Below are positions 1 to 6,957 of a DNA stretch of 64,000 nucleotides, piece after piece. Positions within the stretch are counted from its first letter, which is position 1. Every line of letters begins with the position of its first letter. The DNA is from Streptomyces sp. NBC_01317. Its GTDB lineage: Bacteria > Actinomycetota > Actinomycetes > Streptomycetales > Streptomycetaceae. The position numbers and the translations under genes were made by a program. The DNA is taken from the NCBI RefSeq assembly GCF_035961655.1, contig NZ_CP108393.1, positions 5,627,001 through 5,691,000 of the forward strand, given 5' to 3'. Below the pieces are notes generated by a model that was not told where the DNA came from, ran no database searches, and saw only the letters and a list, made by a program, of their open reading frames with translations.

Positions 1-117
1 GATCTGCCGCGAGGCGTGACGTTCCCCTTCCGTAAGACTTTCCCGGCCTCCGGCGGGGCTCCGAAGGGCGAAGCTGGGGCGGTCACGCGCGTACCCGCGC
101 GGACCGGGCAACCCGGA

Positions 118-324
118 ATGGAACAGAACATGGTGGTTCGCGGAGTCGGCGGGGTCATTCTGTGCGTGCTGGGAGCGCTCTGGATCGCCCAGGGCACGGG
201 CGCGGTGAGCGGCTCGGGCATGTCGGGCAAGAGCCAGTACGCGTTCCTGGGCGCCCTGGTGGTCCTGGTGGGCGCGTATCTCCTCTACCAGGCCTGGCGC
301 ATCCGGGGCCGCACGCGCCGGTGA
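118..324 (+). CDS. Small two-span membrane protein
   Basis: This is a 68-residue protein of unknown function. It has two hydrophobic segments, at about residues 7-24 and 41-58, joined by a short Gly/Ser-rich loop, and it ends in a basic Arg-rich tail. That suggests an inner-membrane hairpin with a cytoplasmic C-terminus. ATG at 118 is used; a second in-frame ATG at 130 would remove only four residues and cannot be excluded, because neither has a strong Shine-Dalgarno. It is convergent with the acetyltransferase gene to its right. I do not recognise the family. Confidence 0.6.
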   Translation: MEQNMVVRGVGGVILCVLGALWIAQGTGAVSGSGMSGKSQYAFLGALVVLVGAYLLYQAWRIRGRTRR

Positions 325-336
325 GCGGCGGGCACG

Positions 337-891
337 TCAGGCGGTGTCGGGGGCCTCACACACCCAGGTGAGCAGCGTGTACGTACGCCCCTTGTCCGTG
401 ACGGTCTCCGGCGGCGCGTCCGTGAGCCGGAACCCGGCCGCGCGGGCCACCGCCATGCTCGGGTGATTGTCCGGCTCGATCTCCAGCACGACGCGGGGCA
501 GCCGCGCCACGCCCAGCGCGTGCGCGACGACGAGCCGCACCGCCCGCACGGCGAGCCCCCGCCCCCGGTGCGCGGCGCCGACGGCGTAACCGATGCCGCC
601 GGTACGGCGGTTGAGAAGCACCTCTCCGAGGGCGCGGCCCCCGTCGACGGTGACGGCGAGGTGCAGGGCCCTGCCCTCCTCCCGCGCCCGCCGGGCCCGG
701 CGCAGATACGCGCGGGCGGCGGCGAGGTCGAAGGGCGCGGCGAGCGGGGTACGAAGGGCCACGCCGGGCTCGTCGAACAGCTCGACCATCACAGGGAGAT
801 CGTCCTCGGTCCACTCCCGCAGCACCAGCCCGCCGCCGGGCGGGGGAACCGCCAACGGCCCCCGGGGCGCGTGCGCCTGGTTCTCGTCCAT
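337..891 (-). CDS. GNAT family N-acetyltransferase
   Basis: This 184-residue protein is a GNAT acetyltransferase of the RimJ/RimL type, transferring acetyl from acetyl-CoA to an unknown amine. The N-terminal half carries the LREWTEDDLP strand and helix. The acetyl-CoA loop is seen as GAAHRGRGLAVRAV (about residues 109-122), followed by the typical LEIEPDNHPSMAVARAAGF segment. The ATG has a strong AGGAGGG Shine-Dalgarno that overlaps the stop of the SDR gene upstream, with 7 nt between the genes, so the two are co-transcribed and probably translationally coupled. The substrate cannot be told from sequence. Confidence 0.85.
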   Translation of the reverse strand: MDENQAHAPRGPLAVPPPGGGLVLREWTEDDLPVMVELFDEPGVALRTPLAAPFDLAAARAYLRRARRAREEGRALHLAVTVDGGRALGEVLLNRRTGGIGYAVGAAHRGRGLAVRAVRLVVAHALGVARLPRVVLEIEPDNHPSMAVARAAGFRLTDAPPETVTDKGRTYTLLTWVCEAPDTA

Positions 892-898
892 GGCCCTC

Positions 899-1639
899 CT
901 ACCGCCCGCCCGCGACCCGTAGCACCGTGCCCGTCGTGTACGAGGCGTCGGGGGAGAGGAGCCAGGTGATCGCGGCGGCGATTTCGTGGGGTTCGCCCGG
1001 GCGGCCCAGGGGGATCGTGGGGGCCGCCTTGGCGGGGCGGTCGGGGTCGCCCATCGTCGCGTGCATCTCGGTGTTGATGATGCCGGGCGCGACCGCGTTG
1101 ACGCGGATGCCCTCGGGGCCGAGTTCCTTCGCCAGGCCGACCGTCAGGGAGTCGGTGGCCGCCTTCGTCGCCGCGTAGTGGACGTATTCGCCGGGACTGC
1201 CCAGCCCGGCGGCGGTGGACGAGACGTTGACGATCGCGCCCGAGCCCCTCGCTCCCATGTCCCGGGCCGCCCTGCGGCAACACAGCAGGTAGCCCAGGAG
1301 GTTCACCTCCAGCACCCGCCGCAGGTCGGCGGTGCGCGTGTCGGCGAGCCGGCCCAGCGGGCCCGTCACCCCGGCGTTGTTGACCAGGTTGTTCACCGGC
1401 CCCAGCGTGGCCGTGGCGACGTCGAACAGCCGCTCCACGTCCGCCTCGTCGGCGGTGTCCGCCCGTACGGTGACACACCGCGCCCCGGCCGCCCGCACGG
1501 CGAGCGCCGTCGACCCGGCGGCGGCGCCGTCACTGACGTACCCGAGGACCAGGTCGTGCCCATCGGCCGCCAGCCGGACGCACGTCGCCGCGCCGATCCC
1601 CCGACTGCCCCCGGTGACGATGGTGACCGGACGTGACAC
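899..1639 (-). CDS. SDR family oxidoreductase
   Basis: This is a 246-residue classical short-chain dehydrogenase/reductase using NAD(P)H. It shows the cofactor motif TGGSRGIGA near the N-terminus, the NNAG motif, the catalytic Ser in NVSSTAAG, and the Tyr/Lys pair in YAATK. It looks FabG-like, but the substrate is unknown. The start is the GTG at 1639, which has GGGAGG 6 nt upstream and gives the usual family length; longer readings upstream cross the palindromic promoter region. It leads a two-gene operon with the GNAT gene. Confidence 0.85.
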   Translation of the reverse strand: MSRPVTIVTGGSRGIGAATCVRLAADGHDLVLGYVSDGAAAGSTALAVRAAGARCVTVRADTADEADVERLFDVATATLGPVNNLVNNAGVTGPLGRLADTRTADLRRVLEVNLLGYLLCCRRAARDMGARGSGAIVNVSSTAAGLGSPGEYVHYAATKAATDSLTVGLAKELGPEGIRVNAVAPGIINTEMHATMGDPDRPAKAAPTIPLGRPGEPHEIAAAITWLLSPDASYTTGTVLRVAGGR

Positions 1640-1651
1640 GCGTTGCCTCCC

Positions 1652-1691
1652 GTGATCCCCGTGATCGCCGCGATCACTGTGGCGTGATCGC
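1652..1691. promoter_or_regulatory. Overlapping palindromes, probable operator of SDR-GNAT operon
   Basis: Four copies of GTGATC or its complement lie just upstream of the SDR start. Two perfect palindromes overlap: GTGATCGC-C-GCGATCAC (1661-1677) and GCGATCAC-TGTGGC-GTGATCGC (1670-1691). A TACGAC -10-like hexamer on the minus strand sits at 1706-1711, so the palindromes would lie at and downstream of the transcription start. That is a classical repressor position. The regulator is unknown. Confidence 0.55.
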
Positions 1692-1744
1692 TGCGGACCC
1701 AGTCGTACCGCATCGCCCACACCCCCGGCCACCAGGGGCCCGGG

Positions 1745-3001
1745 TCAGCCCACCGGCTCCTTCTCCCGCACCGCCGCCGCCCCGCCACTCCCGCCCGCCG
1801 CCCCAGGCGCCCGCCCGCCCGGCAGCAGCCGCGCCAGCCAGTGCGACCGGCCCGCCGCCAGCGGCCCGAGGACCGCCAGGACCAGCACATAGCCCGCGAT
1901 GAACGGCGCCAGCCGCTCGTCCAGCGCGGCCCCCGCCGCCATCGTCGCCAGGATCAGGGCGAATTCGCCGCGCGCCAGCAGCGTCGTGGAGATGTTCGCC
2001 GCCGGCCCCGCGCCGAAGCCGTTGATACGGGCCGCCGCCAGCCCCGCGATCACGTTCATCACCAGCGTCACCGCCACCGCCGCCAGCACCGGCCACAGCA
2101 CCGTCGGCAGATCGCCCGGGTTGATCGACAGGCCGAACGCGAAGAAGAAGATCGCGCCGAACGCGTCCCGCAGCGGATGGACCAGCTTCCGGATCCGCTC
2201 CCCCGACGACGTACTGCCCAGCATCAGGCCCACCATGAACGCGCCGATGGCGTCCGCGACCCCGAACCACTCCGAGACCCCCGCCACGAACACGGCCGCG
2301 CCCAGGAAGGAGATGACGAGCAGTTCGTCGTCCTTCGTGTCGATCAGCCGCCCCACCACCTTCGTCCCGAACCGCGCCGCCAGCGCGAGCAGCAGCAGGA
2401 ACCCGAAGGCCTTCCCGCCGTCCAGCAGCGCCGCCCGGACGCTGTCCGCGCCGGACAGGATCGGCTGGAGCGCCGCGAGGTAGAGCGCCAGGAAGATGTC
2501 CTCGACCACGATGATGCCCAGGATCGGCTTCGTCTCGGGATTGCCGATCCGGCCCAGGTCGACCAGGACCTTCGTGACGATCGCGGACGACGAGATGCCG
2601 AGCACCCCGGCGAGCACGAGCGCCTCCGACGTTCCCCAGCCCAGCGCGAAGCCGAAGCCCAGCCCCGCGCCGACGTTCAGCGCCAGGTACGCGCCCCCGG
2701 CGAGGGCCATCTTCCGGCCGCCCGCCTTGAGGTCGTCCAGATGGAACTCCAGGCCCAGGTAGAAGAGCAGCAGGACCAGGCCGAGGGCGGAGAGCATCTC
2801 CAGGTCGTGCGGGTCGGAGACGAGCACGATGCCGGGGGTGTGCGGGCCGAGGAGGATCCCGGCCAGGATGAACAGGGGGATCGTCGGCAGCTCGATCCGG
2901 CTGCCGAGGCGGGCGAGCAGGGCGGCGGCGAGAAACGCGCCGCCCATGGCGATGAGGGTCTCCGCGTGTCCGATGGGCTTTCCTCCGTCGGCTTGAGTCA
3001 A
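1745..3001 (-). CDS. Kef-type (CPA2) cation/proton antiporter
   Basis: This protein of about 418 residues belongs to the monovalent cation:proton antiporter-2 (CPA2) family, with about 12 hydrophobic segments filling the whole length. It would exchange K+ or Na+ for H+ across the membrane. It lacks a C-terminal TrkA-N domain. The N-terminal PTIPLFILAGILLGP and the internal GIIVVEDIFLALYLAAL are typical of the family. The start is uncertain. The longest reading begins at TTG 3001 without a Shine-Dalgarno; a strong GGAGGA lies 6 nt before an in-frame ATC codon (2974-2972); an internal ATG lies at 2947. The family and the C-terminal end are secure. Confidence 0.85.
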   Translation of the reverse strand: MTQADGGKPIGHAETLIAMGGAFLAAALLARLGSRIELPTIPLFILAGILLGPHTPGIVLVSDPHDLEMLSALGLVLLLFYLGLEFHLDDLKAGGRKMALAGGAYLALNVGAGLGFGFALGWGTSEALVLAGVLGISSSAIVTKVLVDLGRIGNPETKPILGIIVVEDIFLALYLAALQPILSGADSVRAALLDGGKAFGFLLLLALAARFGTKVVGRLIDTKDDELLVISFLGAAVFVAGVSEWFGVADAIGAFMVGLMLGSTSSGERIRKLVHPLRDAFGAIFFFAFGLSINPGDLPTVLWPVLAAVAVTLVMNVIAGLAAARINGFGAGPAANISTTLLARGEFALILATMAAGAALDERLAPFIAGYVLVLAVLGPLAAGRSHWLARLLPGGRAPGAAGGSGGAAAVREKEPVG

Positions 3002-3024
3002 GGGCAGGTCAAGGAATCGTCACT

Positions 3025-3056
3025 AGTTACTTTACCAAAGAGTTTAACAAGCAACT
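3025..3056. promoter_or_regulatory. AT-rich imperfect inverted repeat in divergent promoter region
   Basis: The outer arms AGTTACTT and AAGCAACT form an imperfect inverted repeat around a strikingly AT-rich centre containing TTTACC and GTTTAAC. It lies between the divergent antiporter and ABC ATPase genes. The base composition differs sharply from the surrounding DNA, as expected for a promoter/operator. No specific regulator can be named. Confidence 0.35.
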
Positions 3057-3205
3057 TTTCCTGCCCGGCGGCGCCCCGGTAGGGCTACCCCCACCCCCGG
3101 GCCGCCGGGCACCGCCATGGCCCGCCCCCACCCCCGCTCACTAGCGTCAGGAGGGCAGTGACCGGCGGTACGGACCGGCGGTACGGACTGGAAAGGGCGG
3201 ACGCC

Positions 3206-4027
3206 ATGGGATTACGACGCACACGCACCCGGCGAAACAGTGAAGGCGACCCCCGCACCGGCGGCGGAGAGCACGGCATCGCCGTCGAACTCCGCGACGT
3301 ACGCCGCCAGTACGGCCGCGGCCCCGCCGCCGTCCACGCCCTGCGCGGCATCGACCTCGCCCTCCCGCGCGGCAGCTTCACGGCCGTCATGGGCCCCTCG
3401 GGCTCCGGCAAGTCCACGTTCCTCCAGTGCGCGGCCGGTCTCGACCACCCCACGTCCGGCTCCGTCCGGCTCGGCGGCACGATCATCACCGGCATGAACG
3501 AGACCCGGCTCACCGAACTGCGCCGTACCCGCCTCGGCTTTGTCTTCCAGGCGTTCAACCTGCTGCCGGCGCTGACCGTCGGCCAGAACATCGAGCTGCC
3601 CACGCGCCTCGCGGGCCACCGCCCCGACCGGCGCCGTACCGCCGAGATCCTCGGCCGGCTCGGCCTCGCCGGCAAGACCGGGCGCCGCCCCGCCGAACTC
3701 TCCGGCGGCCAGCAGCAGCGCGTCGCCATCGCACGCGCCCTCGTCAACCAGCCGGACGTCGTCTTCGCCGACGAGCCGACCGGCGCCCTCGACACCTCCA
3801 CGGCGGCCGAGATCCTGTCGCTCCTGCGTACGGCCGTGGACTCCCTCGGCGCGACGGTGGTCATGGTCACCCACGACCCGGCGGCGGCCGCCTATGCCGA
3901 CCGTGTCCTCTTCCTCGCCGACGGGCTGATCGCGGACAGCCTGCCCCGCGCCGACGCGGCCCGCATCGCCGCCCGCATGATCTCCCTCACCGCACCGGCC
4001 TTCTCCCATACGGGTGCGGCGGCCTGA
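3206..4027 (+). CDS. MacB/LolD-type ABC transporter ATPase, orphan
   Basis: This ABC ATPase of about 273 residues is of the MacB/FtsE/LolD type. It shows Walker A GPSGSGKST, the Q-loop FVFQAFNLLPALT, the signature LSGGQQQR, Walker B VVFADEPTGALD and the switch His in MVTHDP. In this family the ATPase powers a FtsX/MacB-type permease for drug or peptide export or for signalling. No permease gene is adjacent, which is unusual. ATG 3206 is preceded by GGAAAGG; an upstream in-frame GTG at 3158, 2 nt after AGGAGGG, would add 16 residues. A TAGCGT -10-like hexamer at 3142-3147 may drive it. Confidence 0.88.
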   Translation: MGLRRTRTRRNSEGDPRTGGGEHGIAVELRDVRRQYGRGPAAVHALRGIDLALPRGSFTAVMGPSGSGKSTFLQCAAGLDHPTSGSVRLGGTIITGMNETRLTELRRTRLGFVFQAFNLLPALTVGQNIELPTRLAGHRPDRRRTAEILGRLGLAGKTGRRPAELSGGQQQRVAIARALVNQPDVVFADEPTGALDTSTAAEILSLLRTAVDSLGATVVMVTHDPAAAAYADRVLFLADGLIADSLPRADAARIAARMISLTAPAFSHTGAAA

Positions 4028-4055
4028 GACCTGCCCGGCGGCGGGGTACGGCCGG

Positions 4056-4061
4056 TACAGT
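4056..4061 (+). promoter_or_regulatory. -10 box of leaderless HD-domain gene
   Basis: TACAGT ends exactly 6 nt before the ATG at 4068 and no Shine-Dalgarno lies between. The transcript should begin at or next to the start codon. Confidence 0.6.
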
Positions 4062-4067
4062 CCGGCC

Positions 4068-4514
4068 ATGCCGCACCTGACCCTGCCCGAGGTCGAAGCC
4101 CTCGCCCGCGAGGCCCACGCCACCCAGACCGACAAAGCCGGCCGCCCCTACACCGAGCACCTCGGCGCGGTCGCGGAAGGGGTACGGACCAGGGGCGGGT
4201 CCGACGAACAGATCGCCGCCGCCTGGCTGCACGACGCGGTCGAGGACGAGGCGCTGTCACGGGAGTGGCTCGCCGCCGCCCCGCTGCCCCGGCCGGTCAA
4301 GGACATGGTCCTCGCGCTCACGAAGGTGAAGGGCGAGGACCTCCGTACGTACACCGCACGGATCCTGGCCACACCGGGCGCGCTCCTCGTCAAGGAGTCC
4401 GACCTCGCGCACAACGCCGACCCGGCCCGGCTCGCCGTACTGGACGAGCCGACCCGGACCCGGCTCACCGAGAAGTACGCGACCGTACGACACCTGCTCG
4501 GCCTGACGCGGTAG
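4068..4514 (+). CDS. HD-domain phosphohydrolase-like protein
   Basis: This 148-residue protein resembles the HD (RelA/SpoT-type hydrolase) domain. The metal-binding HD dyad is seen in AAWLHDAVED (about residues 55-64), and a downstream Asp in VKESDLAHNAD would be the distal ligand. It lacks synthetase, TGS and ACT domains, so it is comparable to small single-domain (p)ppGpp or nucleotide hydrolases; which substrate it uses is not visible. The ATG is probably leaderless. Its 3' end overlaps the convergent acyltransferase gene by 50 nt, so the two mRNAs would be complementary there. Confidence 0.75.
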   Translation: MPHLTLPEVEALAREAHATQTDKAGRPYTEHLGAVAEGVRTRGGSDEQIAAAWLHDAVEDEALSREWLAAAPLPRPVKDMVLALTKVKGEDLRTYTARILATPGALLVKESDLAHNADPARLAVLDEPTRTRLTEKYATVRHLLGLTR

Positions 4515-5676
4515 GAGCGGCGGCCTTCCCGCCCACCGGGCCCGCCCCGCCCGCCGCCACGACGTCCCGGCGGAACGCCCACGTCATCTCCGGCTCCATG
4601 GCGAAGCGGAACAGCCGCCGTACCGGGGGAGTGCACAGCAGGGTCACCGCCACGGCCGCCACGAGCGACACGACCACCTCCCCGGCCGGATCGGACAGCC
4701 AGGGGTACGTGTCGAAGAGCCCGGCGAACACCGCGCCCTTGACCAGGAATCCGTGCAGCAGATAGCCGCAGATCGTGCCCGCGCCCAGCACCGTGAACCA
4801 CATCCCGCGCCGGGGCACCCAGGCCAGGAAACCGGCCGACAGCACCACCGAGCAGCCGAAGAGGACGAACGTCATCACGGGCCCGGCCCACCACGGGCCG
4901 CCCTGCTGCTGGGCGCTGGTGCTGTGGTAGAGCCAGCCGGTCCGCATCCGGGGCGCCGCGGCGTACGCGAACACCAGCGCGCCCGCGAACAGCGGCACCG
5001 CCAACTTCCGCACCTCGGGCCGCCGTACCAGCTGGAAGTGTTCCGGCCGCAGGCTCATGCCCAGCACGAAGTACGGCAGGAACTGCAACACGCGCTGGAG
5101 GTTGAGGTCGTCGCCGATGTCCGGGGCCAGCGACGCCAGCGCCGCGATCACGAGTGCGACGGGCAGCGGGTGGCGCAGCGCGCGCCAGATCGGCGCGGTC
5201 AGCCGCCAGATGAACAGCGCGGCCAGGAACCAGGTGAGGTACCAGGGGTCGAGCAGGCTGACGGGGTGGCCGGGAGTGTCGTCGGCATACCGCTTGAAGA
5301 GGGAGTAGCCCGCCTCGAACACGACATACGGCACGGCTATGCCGGTCAGCAGCCGCCTGACCTGGTGCGGGCGCCCGGTGAAGCTCCGGGAGAAGTACCC
5401 GGAGACGATGATGAAGGCCGGCATGTGGAAGCCGTAGACGACCAGATACAGCGCCTTGGTGGCGCGGCTGCCGTCCATGACCGGTTCCCAGGCGTGCGCG
5501 ACGGCCACGAGCACGATGGCCAGGTACTTGGCGTTGTCGAAGAAGGCGTCCCGCTGGGCGGGTCTCGGCGTGTCGGCCACAGCGGAAGCATCAGTTCCGG
5601 TGGGGGACTTCGGCTCTGGTGCCGGAGAGGTCTGAGGGAGTGGGGTCCTGTCATAACCGTGGGGAGCCTGGAACAT
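4465..5676 (-). CDS. Membrane acyltransferase (acyltransferase-3 / NolL-type)
   Basis: This 403-residue polytopic membrane protein is of the acyltransferase-3 family, closest in look to the COG3594 fucose-4-O-acetylase group, and would acetylate a surface sugar. A Pro-rich cytoplasmic N-terminus of about 40 residues precedes DNAKYLAIVLVAVAHAWEP, which contains the usual family His, and then about ten membrane spans. The C-terminus ends in an Ala/Gly/Arg-rich tail. The ATG at 5676 is 7 nt after a TAGGGT box on the minus strand, so the message is probably leaderless. It might modify a wall glycopolymer, but nothing nearby proves that. Confidence 0.8.
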   Translation of the reverse strand: MFQAPHGYDRTPLPQTSPAPEPKSPTGTDASAVADTPRPAQRDAFFDNAKYLAIVLVAVAHAWEPVMDGSRATKALYLVVYGFHMPAFIIVSGYFSRSFTGRPHQVRRLLTGIAVPYVVFEAGYSLFKRYADDTPGHPVSLLDPWYLTWFLAALFIWRLTAPIWRALRHPLPVALVIAALASLAPDIGDDLNLQRVLQFLPYFVLGMSLRPEHFQLVRRPEVRKLAVPLFAGALVFAYAAAPRMRTGWLYHSTSAQQQGGPWWAGPVMTFVLFGCSVVLSAGFLAWVPRRGMWFTVLGAGTICGYLLHGFLVKGAVFAGLFDTYPWLSDPAGEVVVSLVAAVAVTLLCTPPVRRLFRFAMEPEMTWAFRRDVVAAGGAGPVGGKAAAPTASGRAGVVRSRTSR

Positions 5677-5683
5677 CTGCCGC

Positions 5684-5689
5684 ACCCTA
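5684..5689 (-). promoter_or_regulatory. -10 box of leaderless acyltransferase gene
   Basis: TAGGGT on the minus strand ends 7 nt before the ATG at 5676, with no Shine-Dalgarno between. Confidence 0.55.
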
Positions 5690-5769
5690 GCCGCGCGCAA
5701 AGTGATTCGTAAAACCTTCCCGACCTGCTCGGGGGCGGGAATGGGCGCACGTCTGACACCACCGACAAC

Positions 5770-5816
5770 TGCCCCTTATGCCCCAATTAATCAGCGTTAA
5801 AGGGGGCATAGGGGCA
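5770..5816. repeat. Long inverted repeat built from four TGCCCC hexamers
   Basis: The left arm is TGCCCC-TTA-TGCCCC and the right arm is GGGGCA-TA-GGGGCA, separated by 18 nt of AT-rich DNA. Each arm is therefore also a direct repeat of the hexamer. No T-tract follows, so a terminator is unlikely, and a multi-site operator fits better. Confidence 0.7.
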
Positions 5817-6028
5817 ACCTTGATCAACTCCGCGGGGCCCGAGGTGGCGCCGCGTCAAATGCCAACTGATCCACTCCGCGAACCGTCCGCGAGTGACAGG
5901 AAAATGAGCTGTGGATTAAATGTGCGCACGGCCGGGTGTCGGACCGAATTCGCACGGGTATTCATCTCCCGCCGGGCGTGGCGGAGTGGGACGCGATCCG
6001 GCGCGCGGGGCGCGCGATTGGCGAGAAC

Positions 6029-6059
6029 TTGACGTCGATGTTTCGTCACGGGGCAACAT
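6029..6059 (+). promoter_or_regulatory. Candidate promoter of small membrane protein gene
   Basis: TTGACG (6029-6034) and CAACAT (6054-6059) are spaced by 19 nt. The inverted repeat ATCAAC-N6-GTTGAT overlaps the -10 and the start site and could be an operator. Confidence 0.35.
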
Positions 6060-6122
6060 CAACAAGGCCGTTGATGGCACGATGGTCGGAGCGAGGCGGA
6101 CCGACGGAGGGTGTGATCAGTT

Positions 6123-6317
6123 GTGGCCATTTCACTGTCTGTGGTGGTGCTGTTGGCGATCATCCTCGTGGTGCTGATCCGGGGCGGCTCCCTCAAGGGC
6201 GGACCGGCGGTCGTCGCCGTGCTGTTCGGCTTCTTCCTCGCGTCCACGAACATGGCGCCGGCGGTGAACCGGACGCTCAACTCGATAGCGGACACGATCA
6301 GCAACATCACGTTCTGA
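6123..6317 (+). CDS. Small conserved-type membrane protein
   Basis: This 64-residue protein starts at GTG. It is preceded by GGAGGG at a rather long spacing of about 11 nt. Two hydrophobic segments, at about residues 2-19 and 28-45, flank a Gly/Lys turn, and a short polar C-terminus follows (NRTLNSIADTISN). It is likely a membrane hairpin of unknown function. It sits immediately before the tRNA-Gly gene, which is on the opposite strand. Confidence 0.65.
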   Translation: MAISLSVVVLLAIILVVLIRGGSLKGGPAVVAVLFGFFLASTNMAPAVNRTLNSIADTISNITF

Positions 6318-6402
6318 CGGGGCCGGCGTCCTGACGCCGAGTCGGCCGGTGAACGCGAACGGCCCGACCGGTGGCTTGCGCACACGGGCCGGGCCGAAGC
6401 TG

Positions 6403-6476
6403 TGGAGCGGGCGACGGGAATCGAACCCGCGTAGCTAGTTTGGAAGACTAGGGCTCTACCATTGAGCTACGCCCGC
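6403..6476 (-). tRNA. tRNA-Gly (anticodon UCC), CCA encoded
   Basis: The minus strand folds as a full cloverleaf. The acceptor GCGGGCG pairs with CGCCCGC, the D-arm contains GTAGCTCAATGGTAGAGC, the anticodon loop CTTCCAA gives UCC, and the T-arm contains GGTTCGATTCC. The 3' CCA is encoded. A TACGAT -10 box lies upstream on the minus strand at about 6521-6526. Confidence 0.96.
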
Positions 6477-6646
6477 ACAACGCGCGCCGCCGGTCCGGTG
6501 ACCGTGGCACGAACAGCATCGTAGCGGGTCACCGCCGCTCCCCGCACATCACTTGGCGCCGGTGCGGCGCACCGCTCCCCGTCCCCCTTCTCCCGCCCTT
6601 CCCGTCAGCACGGCCGGAAAAGGCGAACGGAGCGCCTTCGGGCATG

Positions 6647-6652
6647 TACCCT
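6647..6652 (+). promoter_or_regulatory. -10 box of tRNA-Pro gene
   Basis: TACCCT lies 14 nt before the mature 5' end of tRNA-Pro, a normal -10 position for a short tRNA leader. No clear -35 hexamer is seen. Confidence 0.4.
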
Positions 6653-6666
6653 ACGTGTCGCACCAA

Positions 6667-6743
6667 CGGGGTGTGGCGCAGCTTGGTAGCGCGTCCGCTT
6701 TGGGAGCGGAAGGTCGTCGGTTCGAATCCGGCCACCCCGACCA
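6667..6743 (+). tRNA. tRNA-Pro (anticodon UGG), CCA encoded
   Basis: A 77-nt cloverleaf has the acceptor CGGGGTG/CACCCCG, the anticodon stem CCGCT/AGCGG with loop TTTGGGA (anticodon UGG), and the T-loop GGTTCGAATCC. The 3' CCA is encoded. It is divergent from tRNA-Gly. Confidence 0.96.
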
Positions 6744-6796
6744 GTAGCCCGACCGCCCGTGGCCCGACCGCACGGACAAGCACGAACAAGATCGCG

Positions 6797-6827
6797 TTGT
6801 GGGGCCCTTCCCGCTTGCGGTTACTAT
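6797..6827 (+). promoter_or_regulatory. Candidate tig promoter
   Basis: TTGTGG (6797-6802) and TACTAT (6822-6827) are separated by 19 nt. They would give a leader of about 120 nt before the tig GTG. Confidence 0.45.
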
Positions 6828-6957
6828 GCAAGCTGCGTGCCTGTGTGTCTGAAGAGTCTCTGAAGGATCTGACGAAGCCGGGCCGAATCCGCTGTGGCCG
6901 CCGCGAGTGCGGCGGAGGCAGCAGAACCCCAGAATCAGCCACCAAGGAGACCGAACC

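Larger units (their letters stand above)
5677..6122. other. 446-nt non-coding interval between divergent genes
   Basis: No reading frame here has Streptomyces-like codon bias. The interval holds the acyltransferase promoter, a striking inverted repeat at 5770-5816, a relatively AT-rich stretch (about 5860-5930), a small inverted repeat ATCAAC-N6-GTTGAT at 6058-6075 and a candidate promoter for the small membrane protein to the right. Confidence 0.6.
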
